64,000 bases of DNA from Hespellia stercorisuis DSM 15480 (GTDB lineage Bacteria; Bacillota; Clostridia; Lachnospirales; Lachnospiraceae). The notes beneath the pieces are model-generated. The model made no database searches and had not been told where the DNA came from. It saw only the letters and a program-made list of their open reading frames with translations. The stretch spans positions 1 through 64,000 of the forward strand of contig NZ_FQZY01000005.1 in the NCBI RefSeq assembly GCF_900142165.1, read 5' to 3'. Position 1 is the first letter of the stretch. Every line of letters begins with the position of its first letter. Positions 53,561 to 61,715 of this stretch are shown here, piece by piece. Position numbers and translations under genes: made by a program.

Positions 53561-54517
53561 CTAGAGTCCCCCTCTCCTGAACAATGCGTAAAACGCATAG
53601 ATTGTACATGCCACCTCCGTACCGACAAAGATGTTGATCGGGAGGATAATTCCACCGCTCAGGATCGCTCCCGGCGTTCCCAGCGGGAAGACACTCTCCA
53701 GACCATTGGCTCCGGTATAAAAGAAATAGACCGCAATTGTCCCATATAGCATCAGTGCCGTCACTTTCACGATGACATAGATGTGTTCATTGAAAAAGCG
53801 TTGTATCTTTGGAAAATCATAAGCCGAGGAAAACAGGATCATCCCGGCTCCGATGATAGCTCCGCCTGAAAAACCACCTCCCGGCGAGAGATGTCCGTTC
53901 AGAATAATATAGATTCCAAACATAAAGATAAAGGGACACAAGATTTTCGCCACATGCTGCAGGATCTCATCCTGAACCGGTTCAAATTCCCGGTCATCCA
54001 GATGCAGCTGCCTGCGCTTGTCCTCCCGCTCGACCATCAGCAGTATCATGACACTGCATGTTGCGATAAACAGAACGGTCGTCTCTCCGAAGGTATCAAA
54101 GGCACGGTAGGTTGCAATCATTCCAGCCACCACGTTGACCGCCCCGGTCTCCTGCAGCCCATTCTCAATATAGCGGGTCGCAACTTCATTGGTTCCCACG
54201 CTGTCCGCTTTTCCAAATGCGGGCAGATAGGAGATTGCATAGATCAAGACCACGATCAATGCCAGACAGGCCACAATACTCCCCACCACATAGACTCGAT
54301 TATACCTGTGAATCATCTGATTGTTCTGATAATCACGGGCATGACGCCGGATCGCCTCATAGTCCTCCTGGCTGTAAAACTGCTCCGGATCCTCATCCGG
54401 ATTCTGAGACTTCATCTCAATCACTCCGACAAACGGGTCCTTCTCTCCCTTCAGCCACCGGGAAAACCGATAGGCACGGCTTTTTTCATATTCCTGCTGA
54501 TTTTTCCGGATACTCAT
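53561..54517 (-). CDS. MbhE-MnhB fused subunit (MrpB-like)
   Basis: Protein of 318 residues. An N-terminal cytosolic part (about 1-75, highly charged) precedes a helix and an MbhE-type segment (GAVNVVAGMIATYRAFDTFGE, the C-terminal piece of MrpA in classical systems). The MnhB domain follows (about 190-315): FIFMFGIYIILNGHLSPGGGFSGGAIIGAG and PINIFVGTEVACTIYAFYAL. It lies 43 bases after the DUF4040 gene. The long cytosolic extension is not in standard MrpB and has no recognisable motif. Confidence 0.9.
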   Translation of the reverse strand: MSIRKNQQEYEKSRAYRFSRWLKGEKDPFVGVIEMKSQNPDEDPEQFYSQEDYEAIRRHARDYQNNQMIHRYNRVYVVGSIVACLALIVVLIYAISYLPAFGKADSVGTNEVATRYIENGLQETGAVNVVAGMIATYRAFDTFGETTVLFIATCSVMILLMVEREDKRRQLHLDDREFEPVQDEILQHVAKILCPFIFMFGIYIILNGHLSPGGGFSGGAIIGAGMILFSSAYDFPKIQRFFNEHIYVIVKVTALMLYGTIAVYFFYTGANGLESVFPLGTPGAILSGGIILPINIFVGTEVACTIYAFYALFRRGGL

Positions 54518-54560
54518 CCCTTTTCACCTCATTCTATGTATTCTCTGTCGTTCCTGGATT

Positions 54561-54872
54561 TCAAGATTCATTTTCACTGCCAGTCTCATCCGAGGACTCC
54601 GCAGATCCATTCTCCACTTCTTTCTCATCTTCACTGGATATCCGACCAATCTTTTTCAGAGTCACGAAAAACAGCAGAGAAGTAACCCCGGCTCCCACCG
54701 CAGCTTCGGTGATAGCCAGATCCGGTGATTCCAGCATGATCCAGATCACCGACATGATCAGACTGTAGGACATAAAGATCAGAATAGAGTTCAGAATGTT
54801 TTTCGTAAAGCTCACTGCAACAGCACAGACCACAAGAAAAATCAGCAATATCCACATAAATATCGTTGTCAT
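54561..54872 (-). CDS. DUF4040 / MbhD-like subunit
   Basis: Small membrane subunit of 103 residues with three helices, corresponding to a piece of MrpA in classical Mrp. NSILIFMSYSLIMSVIWIMLESPDLAITEAAVGAGV is the conserved core, with the ESPDLAITEAAVGAG signature. The C-terminus is an acidic tail (SSEDEKEVENGSAESSDETG). It overlaps the MrpG gene by 4 bases, showing tight coupling. Confidence 0.93.
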   Translation of the reverse strand: MTTIFMWILLIFLVVCAVAVSFTKNILNSILIFMSYSLIMSVIWIMLESPDLAITEAAVGAGVTSLLFFVTLKKIGRISSEDEKEVENGSAESSDETGSENES

Positions 54873-55219
54873 GACTGCTCATCCTCCTCATGCAGGTCTT
54901 TCACCGGGCAGCACTCCTCCGGCTTCTCCCTCGACATCACTTCCAGATTGGTCACCACATGGGACGCCACCGGCGATGTGAACCACAAAAATACAATGAT
55001 AAATCCAATTTTCAGAGACGCCATGGTCAGCCCGTTCAAAATCAGTACTCCGAGAAGCACAAGCCCCACTCCCAGCGTATCTCCCATAGCGGCGGCATGC
55101 ATGCGGTTGAGCACATACCGGAACCGGAAAACTCCGATCAGTTGTATCACAAATACCACCAGCCCCGCCAGAATAAAAAATGCTCCGGCAAGAAACTTTA
55201 TCCAGCTTAGTACGGTCAT
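54869..55219 (-). CDS. mrpG: MrpG-like subunit
   Basis: Membrane subunit of 116 residues with three helices. The family core is FRYVLNRMHAAAMGDTLGVGLVLLG, with TSPVASHVV near the C-terminal helix. The cytosolic tail ends KPEECCPVKDLHEEDEQS with a vicinal cysteine pair. It overlaps both neighbours by 4 bases. The order mrpE-mrpF-mrpG matches classical Mrp operons. Confidence 0.94.
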   Translation of the reverse strand: MTVLSWIKFLAGAFFILAGLVVFVIQLIGVFRFRYVLNRMHAAAMGDTLGVGLVLLGVLILNGLTMASLKIGFIIVFLWFTSPVASHVVTNLEVMSREKPEECCPVKDLHEEDEQS

Positions 55220-55611
55220 GCGGTACCTCCTCTCTCTGCATCTTCGTCATCTGTTTTCGATTCTGCCGTCTGCCGGTTTTCATCCGCCATTCGTTTTTGC
55301 CGTCTGGCCGCAAGATGCTCCCGGTAAACGCCAACATAGATCTGGGACAGTACCACAACAGCCAGAAAACTGATCAGTGTATAGATCAGGGCAATATCCA
55401 GCAGATAGGGCTCCTCCAGCAGCAGCGCCAGAATTACGATAGAAGCAATCACCATCGTACTCATCATGTTCACCGCAATGATCCGGTCTGCCACCGTCGG
55501 TCCAAGCACAGAGCGCAGCAGACACAGCAGCGCCATGATTGCAAGCACGATCAGCACAACGATTAGAAAACAGGAGCTGATGCTGTCCAATACAGGTAAG
55601 TTCTTAAACAT
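55216..55611 (-). CDS. mrpF: MrpF-like subunit
   Basis: Membrane subunit of 131 residues with three helices. LLRSVLGPTVADRIIAVNMMSTMVIASIVILAL is the signature region of MrpF/MnhF. A charged C-terminal tail of about 40 residues extends beyond the normal end. It overlaps mrpE by 8 bases and mrpG by 4. Confidence 0.94.
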   Translation of the reverse strand: MFKNLPVLDSISSCFLIVVLIVLAIMALLCLLRSVLGPTVADRIIAVNMMSTMVIASIVILALLLEEPYLLDIALIYTLISFLAVVVLSQIYVGVYREHLAARRQKRMADENRQTAESKTDDEDAERGGTA

Positions 55612-56101
55612 TGTGCTGCCTCCCCTCTGTTTTCTTCCCGGACGTTTCCTCCATCCGGCTGATTTTTTCTACAAAAACAGATTCATCCAGCCCTTTGGCA
55701 AAGCCTGTATCCAGACAATGCACCAGATATTCTTCCCCATCCAGAGAAACTGTGATGGTCCCCGGCGTCAGCGTGATGGAATTGGCCAGCAGTGTCCTGC
55801 CCACTTTTGTCTTCAGCTTTGTCCGAAATCTCACCATCAGCGGCTCCGGCTCCTCATCCCACCGGAAAATCATGCGGGCAGTCTCAATATTTGCCTTGAT
55901 GATCTCCACATTCAGAGTCCATATGTAACCGATAATCTGACCGGTTTTTTTAGCAATTTCCAATTCTTTTTTGGGGGAATAATCCATAAATCTGTAGAGA
56001 AACAGATATAAAACCGCACTGATGGCGATTCCAAATAAAGCGATTTCCAATGTTATTTTTCCATTTAGAATAATCCATAACACAAACAATAAGAAGACCA
56101 T
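55604..56101 (-). CDS. mrpE: MrpE-like subunit
   Basis: First gene of the Mrp-like operon, 165 residues with two N-terminal helices (MVFLLFVLWIILNGKIT) and a cytosolic domain. VNIEIIKANIETAR-like LNVEIIKANIETARMI and SITLTPGTITVSLDGEEYLVHCLD are clear MrpE signatures. I start at 56101, where GGAGG lies 5 bases ahead; a GTG at 56125 would add eight residues. The promoter at 56158..56187 gives a leader of about 50 bases. Confidence 0.94.
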   Translation of the reverse strand: MVFLLFVLWIILNGKITLEIALFGIAISAVLYLFLYRFMDYSPKKELEIAKKTGQIIGYIWTLNVEIIKANIETARMIFRWDEEPEPLMVRFRTKLKTKVGRTLLANSITLTPGTITVSLDGEEYLVHCLDTGFAKGLDESVFVEKISRMEETSGKKTEGRQHNV

Positions 56102-56157
56102 ACATCCCTCCATGAAATTATGCACAATTTTTTTTGAAAAACAGGTGCTTTTCTTGT

Positions 56158-56187
56158 ATTATAGCACAAAGTATGAATGTATGTCTT
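56158..56187 (-). promoter_or_regulatory. extended -10 promoter of the Mrp-like operon
   Basis: Minus strand AAGACA (56182-56187), 18-base spacer, and TGC followed by perfect TATAAT (56158-56163), an extended -10. Confidence 0.75.
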
Positions 56188-56205
56188 CTTTTTATACTTA
56201 CAAAA

Positions 56206-57135
56206 CTAATTTTTTGCTCTCATTTCCTCGATTGTACTTTTCAGCGTTGCGACAAACAGCCGCTCTTCCTCAGACTTTTTATGCCCGCTCTTCCAGATCA
56301 GCACATCCTTGACATTTCTTGCGGCACACGTACAGCGCTTCTCCACCACCTGATACCGTTCCAGAATCTTAACCGGCATAGGGGACACCCACATATAGGT
56401 ATTTGGAACCAGCGTCAGCAGATCGAACTGGCTGCCCCGCTCGTATACATAGATCTTTTTTCCCACGTTCTCATGTCCCAGCTCTTCTGACAGCAGATCC
56501 AGATACTCCTCCCCCGGTATTTTGATGTCGCCATGAACAATTTCTATGCAGGGCTCCAGATCCTGTCCACTGATTTCATCCATTCCTGCCAGCGGGCTCT
56601 CCGCCGATACCAGCAGCCTGTAATCAAAAGCATCCAGAATTTCACCGGACAGCCCCTTCAGCTTCAGAAAATCCTGAAAATATTCCTCGTACTTTTCCTC
56701 ATAGCGGATTACGCCCAACCCGTATTTCAGCGATAAAATGTTGCTGATTGCCTTGGTTGAGCTGCACTCCTCGAAATTAATCCGCCCAGTCTTATCCGGC
56801 AGAATCTCGTTGATGCACTTCGTAAATGCGTACGTGATGTAGCTCGCTCTCGGGACAGAGACCTTCAGCCGAACCTTTTCCGCGGACTGCTCCTCCCCCT
56901 TCAGGACGGCTACCTCCTGCAGAACTTTCTTGGCGCGCTGCAAAAAGACGCGCCCCTCGCTCGTCGTCACAACTCCTTTTGACGTGCGCTCAAATATCAG
57001 AATATGAAACTCTTCCTCCAGATTCTTGATTGCCTTACTCAAATTCGGCTGTGCGACAAACAGTTTTTTTGCCGCCCCGGAAATGGAACCGCTCCGCTCC
57101 ACCTCAACTACGTATTCCAGTTCTGTCAGATTCAT
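56206..57135 (-). CDS. LysR-family transcriptional regulator
   Basis: Regulator of 309 residues: N-terminal winged HTH (1-60, MNLTELEYVVEVERSGSISG, AKKLFVAQPNLSKAIKNLEEE) and a periplasmic-binding-like effector domain. It lies between hydA (upstream, with a terminator between) and mrpE (downstream), so it could control either set. An inverted repeat at 61556..61579 upstream of hydC is a candidate binding site. The inducer is unknown. Confidence 0.93.
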   Translation of the reverse strand: MNLTELEYVVEVERSGSISGAAKKLFVAQPNLSKAIKNLEEEFHILIFERTSKGVVTTSEGRVFLQRAKKVLQEVAVLKGEEQSAEKVRLKVSVPRASYITYAFTKCINEILPDKTGRINFEECSSTKAISNILSLKYGLGVIRYEEKYEEYFQDFLKLKGLSGEILDAFDYRLLVSAESPLAGMDEISGQDLEPCIEIVHGDIKIPGEEYLDLLSEELGHENVGKKIYVYERGSQFDLLTLVPNTYMWVSPMPVKILERYQVVEKRCTCAARNVKDVLIWKSGHKKSEEERLFVATLKSTIEEMRAKN

Positions 57136-57173
57136 CTTTTATGTCCCTCTCTTTTCAGGTTTTCCTATCACAC

Positions 57174-57213
57174 AAAAAAGGCACGTTCTGCAACGATTCA
57201 GAACATGCCTTTT
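57174..57213 (-). terminator. hydA terminator
   Basis: 15-bp minus-strand stem (AAAAGGCATGTTCTG with CAGAACGTGCCTTTT, one G-U) and an 8-base loop, then six T. It ends the hydCBA transcript ahead of lysR. Confidence 0.9.
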
Positions 57214-57230
57214 CTCTGTTATTCTTTTCA

Positions 57231-57255
57231 TTGCGGCAGGTCCGCCCTGCCGCAA
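57231..57255. repeat. perfect 10-bp GC hairpin between hydA and its terminator
   Basis: TTGCGGCAGG and CCTGCCGCAA around a 5-base loop, without a T run, about 40 bases after the hydA stop codon. It may protect the mRNA end or bind a protein. Confidence 0.6.
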
Positions 57256-57296
57256 TCTCCTGCACCTTCTGTTCTGTGCAATGATTATATCACTTC

Positions 57297-58985
57297 TTAT
57301 TCCATATTTCTATGAAGTAATTTGTGTTCTTTTCCTTTTAGCAGCGTGTTGTACAGCGTCACGGTCAGCGGATTTTCGTTGGATTTCTTGATCTGTGTAT
57401 TGATATCAGTGTCGTACAGACCTTTTGCTCTGGCAGCTCTCGTTCTCGGTCCCGCCTGTACCGGCTGGCCTCCGCCCATCACACAGCCTCTGTGACATGC
57501 CATGACTTCCACAAAATCATACTCTGCCTCTCCGCTCTTGATCCGTTTGATCAGCTCGTCCGCATTGCCCAGTCCGCTCACGACCGCAGCCCTGATCTCT
57601 CTGTCCTTGTAGGGGAAGGTCAGCTCCTTGATTCCCTCTTCACCGCGCACGCCACTGTGGCGGATGCGGTCCATGTCACTGCGGTTATGCCCGTCAGTCA
57701 GCCTTCTGAGCACCGCCTCTGTGACCCCGCCGGTGTTGCCGAAGATAATTCCGGCACCGGATCCGATCCCAAACGGCATATCCGACGACTCAATATCCAG
57801 ATTCTCAAAACGGATTCCAGTCTTTTTGATCATGGTGATCAGCTCCGTTGTGGTCAGCACGTAATCCACATCCTGTTTTCCATCCGTTTTGGACTCACCG
57901 CGCAGAATCTCCGCCTTCTTTGCCGTACACGGCATCACCGCCACCGACAGGATCTGCTTTCCGCCGTTCTTCTTCGGTTCCTTGTAATACTCCTGCATCA
58001 CCGCACCAAACATCTGCATTGGAGAGCGACAGGTGGAAATGTGATCCACAAGCTCCGGATAATGGCTCTCACAGTAGCTTACCCATGCCGGACAGCAGGA
58101 GGTAAACAACGGCAGTTTCTCGCCGGATGTCAGGCGCTCCAGAAGTTCTTTGCTCTCTTCCATCACGGTCAGATCCGCGCCGTACGCGGTATCGTAAACC
58201 TCATCAAAGCCCATGCGGTGCATCACGTTGACGATTTTCCCCATCACGTTCTCCCCGCGGGCAAGACCGAAAGCATCCCCCACAGCCACCCGGACTGCAG
58301 GTGCAATCTGTGCAATCACCTTGACGTTCTTATCTGCCAGAGCCTCCCAGATCACTTCGATGTTCGTATTGATGCTGATCGCGCCGGTCGGACATACCGC
58401 ACGGCACTGTCCGCAGTTGACGCAGTCCGTCTCCGCGATTGTCTTGTCAAATGCCGGAGTCACCAGCGCCTCAGTTCCGCGGTAAGCAAAATCGATGGCA
58501 TTGACATGCTGCACATTGTCACACATACGCACACAGTCTCCGCAGAGAATACATTTATTCGGATCACGCACGATGGCCGGTGAACTCATATCAATCGGGT
58601 ACTGTGTCTTCTTGTTCTCATATCCGATGCTGGTCACGCCCATCCGGTGTGCCAGCTCCTGCAGGTGACATTCTCCACTCTTGATACAGGTCGTGCAGTC
58701 TCTGCAGTGCGCCGACAAAAGCAGTTCCAGAATCATCTTCCGGTATTTCATAAGCCTTGGCGTGTTCGTGTAGATGACCATGCCGTCTCTCGGTCTCTCG
58801 GAACAGGAGGCAAATGTCTTTCCTCTGTCATTTTCTACTGTACATAACCGGCATGCTCCGTATACCGATAGTTCTGAATGATAGCATAAGGTGGGGATGT
58901 CTATATCCGCTTTCCGAATCACCGACAGCACATTGGATTCGTCTGTGAACTCCACCTCAATTCCATCTATTGTCATATATCCCAT
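57297..58985 (-). CDS. hydA: [FeFe] hydrogenase catalytic subunit HydA, NAD-linked type
   Basis: Reduces protons or oxidises H2 at the H-cluster; 562 residues, cytosolic. N-terminal 2Fe-2S cysteines are C34, C45, C48 and C61. The HxxxCxxCxxxxxC motif (H93, C97, C100, C106) binds a cluster, and two 4Fe-4S motifs follow (C145-C155, C188-C198). H-cluster motifs are TSCCPAW (295), MPCTAKKAE (351) and ACHRGCVMGGGQP (496). It lacks the extra C-terminal 2Fe-2S domain of some bifurcating HydA. The start at 58985 has AGGAGG 8 bases ahead. hydC and hydB precede it. Confidence 0.96.
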   Translation of the reverse strand: MGYMTIDGIEVEFTDESNVLSVIRKADIDIPTLCYHSELSVYGACRLCTVENDRGKTFASCSERPRDGMVIYTNTPRLMKYRKMILELLLSAHCRDCTTCIKSGECHLQELAHRMGVTSIGYENKKTQYPIDMSSPAIVRDPNKCILCGDCVRMCDNVQHVNAIDFAYRGTEALVTPAFDKTIAETDCVNCGQCRAVCPTGAISINTNIEVIWEALADKNVKVIAQIAPAVRVAVGDAFGLARGENVMGKIVNVMHRMGFDEVYDTAYGADLTVMEESKELLERLTSGEKLPLFTSCCPAWVSYCESHYPELVDHISTCRSPMQMFGAVMQEYYKEPKKNGGKQILSVAVMPCTAKKAEILRGESKTDGKQDVDYVLTTTELITMIKKTGIRFENLDIESSDMPFGIGSGAGIIFGNTGGVTEAVLRRLTDGHNRSDMDRIRHSGVRGEEGIKELTFPYKDREIRAAVVSGLGNADELIKRIKSGEAEYDFVEVMACHRGCVMGGGQPVQAGPRTRAARAKGLYDTDINTQIKKSNENPLTVTLYNTLLKGKEHKLLHRNME

Positions 58986-58996
58986 TACTCTTCCTC

Positions 58997-60973
58997 CTAG
59001 ACTTCTATAGAAATGGCACCGAACGGGCAGTTCCCCAGACAGGCTCCACACTTGATACATTTTTCTGAATCGATGGTAAACGGTGACTTGATCTGGCCGC
59101 TGATGGCACTGGCCGGACAGCTTCTCGCACACTTCGAGCAGCCCTTACATTTCTCCGGATCGATCACATAGTTTTTCATGCTCTGACAGACTCCTGCCCG
59201 GCACTTTTTATCCACAATGTGCTCCATATATTCCTCCGGGAACGCCTTCATGGTGCTGATTACCGGAAGCGGTGCACTCTTTCCGAGACCGCACAGTGCC
59301 GTGCTGGAAATCATATCCGCCAGACTCTCCAGTCTGTCCAGATCCTCGATCTCTCCGTTTCCTTCCACGATCCGCTCCAGGATCTCCAGCATCCGCTTCG
59401 TTCCCTCACGGCATGGCACACATTTGCCGCAGCTCTCACGCTGGGTAAAGCTCATGAAGAATCTTGCCACTTCCACCATGCAGGTATGCTGGTCCATGAC
59501 TACCAGACCGCCGGATCCGATCATGGCTCCCATCTTCTTCAGAGAGTCAAAGTCCAGACTCACATCCAGATCCTTCTCCACCAGACATCCGCCGGATGGT
59601 CCGCCGATCTGCACCGCCTTGAACTCCTGATCATTCTTGATTCCGCCGCCGATGTCAAAGATGACCTCCCGCAGGCTTGTTCCCATAGGTACTTCAATCA
59701 GCCCTGTGTTCTTCACACTTCCTGTCAGCGCAAATGCTTTCGTTCCCGGACTGTTCTCCGGTCCAATTCCGCGATACCATTTTGCACCGTCATCAATGAT
59801 CATTGGAACGTTGGCAAAGGTCTCCACGTTGTTGAGTACCGTCGGTTTTCCAAACAGCCCCTGTTCTACCGTACGCGGTGGTTTCACACGCGGCATTCCG
59901 CGCTTTCCTTCGATGGATGCGGTCAGCGCACTTCCCTCGCCACAGACGAAGGCTCCGGCTCCGCGGTTGATATGTAAGTGGAATCCAAACTGGGTTCCCA
60001 TGATATTTTCACCCAGCAGTCCGCACTCCTCTGCCTGTGCGATAGCAAGCTTCAATCTCTGGATTGCCAGCGGATACTCTGCCCTCACATAGATGTAGCC
60101 TTCCCGTGCCCCCACTGCATAGGCTGCGATAAGCATCCCCTCGATCATCTTATGAGGATCCCCTTCCATGATGGAGCGGTCCATAAATGCGCCCGGATCT
60201 CCCTCATCACCGTTACATACAACGTAGCGCACCGTCTCTTTCTGGGATGCAACCTGTGACCATTTATAGCCGGTCTGGAAACCGCCGCCGCCTCTGCCCC
60301 GCAGATTGGCCTCGCTCACTTCGTCCACCACCTCGGCAGGTGTCATCTGGTGCAGCACCTTTGCCAGTGCCTGATAACCACCTGTGGCGATGTATTCCTC
60401 GATGTGCTCTGCATCGATGTGTCCGCAGTTTTTCAGCACCAGACGGGTCTGTTTCTTATAAAACGGAATTTCTTCCTGCCCAGCATACTCTTTTCCGTTC
60501 TGAGTATACAACAGACGGTGGATCAGTTCTCCGTTTAATATGGTCTTTTCAAAAATCTCTTCACAGTCTTCCGGCTTTACCTTTGTATACAGGATTCCGT
60601 GAGGTTCGATGCGCACGAGCGGGCCCATCTCGCAGAATCCGTGACATCCACTTTTTTTGATGCCGACGCTTGGCTGGTCAACTTCCTGTGCTGTCTCCCC
60701 GCCCTCTCCATTTTCGCATACATTCTTCTGTGCACTGCCCGGAGCAGCCGTTTTTTTGTACGCGTCTCCATGGGCGATCTCCGGTCCAAATTCTATGGAA
60801 ACCTGCGGACAATCCTTGGCCAGTTCACACAGCCTCTCATAAATCAAACCGGATCCGCCGGCAAGACACCCGGTTCCCGCGCAGATTAAAATACGGGATG
60901 ATGTGGCTTCAATCTGTTTTTTTGCTCTGTCCTGCACCCGGTTCAGTTCGTCCCGGCTATTAATTTTCTGCAT
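58997..60973 (-). CDS. hydB: NuoF-like hydrogenase/NADH subunit HydB
   Basis: Flavin subunit linking NAD(H) to the hydrogenase; about 658 residues. An N-terminal thioredoxin-like 2Fe-2S part (ICAGTGCLAGG, then KKSGCHGFCEMGPL) contains an unusual polar insert at about 70-105. The NuoF core has NLRGRGGGGFQTG, the FMN/NADH region GDEGDPGAFMDR, and CGEGSALTASIEGKRG where complex I has GEETA. The ESCGKCVPCREGT cluster motif and two C-terminal ferredoxin motifs follow. I start at ATG 60973; GTG 60982 is possible. It overlaps the end of hydC by 14 bases. Confidence 0.95.
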   Translation of the reverse strand: MQKINSRDELNRVQDRAKKQIEATSSRILICAGTGCLAGGSGLIYERLCELAKDCPQVSIEFGPEIAHGDAYKKTAAPGSAQKNVCENGEGGETAQEVDQPSVGIKKSGCHGFCEMGPLVRIEPHGILYTKVKPEDCEEIFEKTILNGELIHRLLYTQNGKEYAGQEEIPFYKKQTRLVLKNCGHIDAEHIEEYIATGGYQALAKVLHQMTPAEVVDEVSEANLRGRGGGGFQTGYKWSQVASQKETVRYVVCNGDEGDPGAFMDRSIMEGDPHKMIEGMLIAAYAVGAREGYIYVRAEYPLAIQRLKLAIAQAEECGLLGENIMGTQFGFHLHINRGAGAFVCGEGSALTASIEGKRGMPRVKPPRTVEQGLFGKPTVLNNVETFANVPMIIDDGAKWYRGIGPENSPGTKAFALTGSVKNTGLIEVPMGTSLREVIFDIGGGIKNDQEFKAVQIGGPSGGCLVEKDLDVSLDFDSLKKMGAMIGSGGLVVMDQHTCMVEVARFFMSFTQRESCGKCVPCREGTKRMLEILERIVEGNGEIEDLDRLESLADMISSTALCGLGKSAPLPVISTMKAFPEEYMEHIVDKKCRAGVCQSMKNYVIDPEKCKGCSKCARSCPASAISGQIKSPFTIDSEKCIKCGACLGNCPFGAISIEV

Positions 60974-61448
60974 CTGCTTCACCTCTCAATTTCTTTATCA
61001 GCTCCGTAGCGGCCTCCGGTGTCATCCCCGGATACACCTTGTCATTCACTGTCAGAACCGGTGCCAGTCCACATGCCCCCAGACAGGAGACTGTCTCCAG
61101 TGTAAACAGCATATCATCCGTCGTCGCTTTTTCTTTTGATAATTTCAGATCATTGTAGAGCCGATCCAGAATCGGAATCGACTTTCTTACATGACAGGCC
61201 GTCCCGTCACACACCTTGATCACATATTTCCCCTTTGGCTCAAACGAAAAGTTTTCATAGAAGCTGGCCACGCTGTAGGCTTTTGCCTCCGTGATTCCAA
61301 TCTCCCTCGCCACATAATTCAGCAGTTCCGGGGGCAGATAACGATACTCTGCCTGAATGTCCTGAATGATTGGAATCAGAGAACATTCTTCTCTTGTGTG
61401 CTGTTCTATGATCTCATCTGTTTTTTCATAGAATGATGCATCTAACAT
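60960..61448 (-). CDS. hydC: NuoE-like 2Fe-2S subunit HydC
   Basis: Small electron-carrier subunit of the hydrogenase, 162 residues, homologous to complex I 24-kDa NuoE. The four cluster cysteines lie in VCDGTACHVRKS (first pair) and SCLGACGLAP (second pair). Helical N-terminal region IQDIQAEYRYLPPELLNYVA is typical. The start at 61448 has AAGGAGG 8 bases ahead; an upstream frame is spurious. It is the first gene of hydCBA, with regulatory sites in the 270 bases upstream. Confidence 0.96.
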   Translation of the reverse strand: MLDASFYEKTDEIIEQHTREECSLIPIIQDIQAEYRYLPPELLNYVAREIGITEAKAYSVASFYENFSFEPKGKYVIKVCDGTACHVRKSIPILDRLYNDLKLSKEKATTDDMLFTLETVSCLGACGLAPVLTVNDKVYPGMTPEAATELIKKLRGEADAEN

Positions 61449-61470
61449 ACCTTTTTCCTCCTTGTTTATA

Positions 61471-61488
61471 TTGGCTAATATTTCACAA
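61471..61488 (-). promoter_or_regulatory. Rex-like operator candidate ahead of hydC
   Basis: On the minus strand TTGTGAAATATTAGCCAA matches 15 of 18 positions of a Rex palindrome of the form TTGTGAA-N4-TTCACAA; the left half is perfect, the right half poor. It falls about +16 to +33 from the predicted start of transcription. Confidence 0.35.
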
Positions 61489-61510
61489 TATCGCCTCAAT
61501 AATTTGTAAC

Positions 61511-61516
61511 ATTCTA
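61511..61516 (-). promoter_or_regulatory. extended -10 promoter of hydCBA
   Basis: TAGAAT preceded by TGT on the minus strand; no recognisable -35 at 17 bases. This fits a promoter that needs an activator. Predicted transcription start near 61504. Confidence 0.45.
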
Positions 61517-61555
61517 ACATCAATGTCCGATTCCTGCTTATACTTAAAAAATATG

Positions 61556-61579
61556 AGCATATATACTTTTTCATATGCT
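61556..61579. repeat. inverted repeat centred about 64 bases upstream of the hydC transcription start
   Basis: AGCATAT (61556-61562), 10 bases, ATATGCT (61573-61579). Position and symmetry fit a LysR-type activator site, and a lysR gene lies 4.4 kb downstream of the operon start. Confidence 0.45.
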
Positions 61580-61662
61580 ATCTGTTTTTCTTTGAATGAA
61601 AATTCATTTTTATGCATAAAGTATTGTATTTTTGAAAATGCAATCATGCTTATTGTATATTT

Positions 61663-61710
61663 AAAAAATTATAGCACTCTGAAAAAAAGCTTTTCCAGAG
61701 TGCTATAAAA
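61663..61710 (-). terminator. terminator of the DUF4317 gene
   Basis: Perfect 13-bp stem TTATAGCACTCTG/CAGAGTGCTATAA with a 14-base loop and a T run on the minus strand, starting right after the stop codon. Confidence 0.92.
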
Positions 61711-61715
61711 ATTTT

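Noticed and set aside
57492-58583. Plus-strand open frame of 363 codons opposite hydA
   Set aside because: Antisense shadow of the hydrogenase gene; composition is His/Arg-rich without any recognisable domain.
58986-59132. Upstream extension of hydA (and similar ones on scpA 43681-43812, hydC 61449-61574, ispH 30242-30274, biotin carrier 36427-36486)
   Set aside because: Each extension lacks homologous sequence character, overlaps the preceding gene or its binding site, and a strong or family-consistent start lies at the shorter position.
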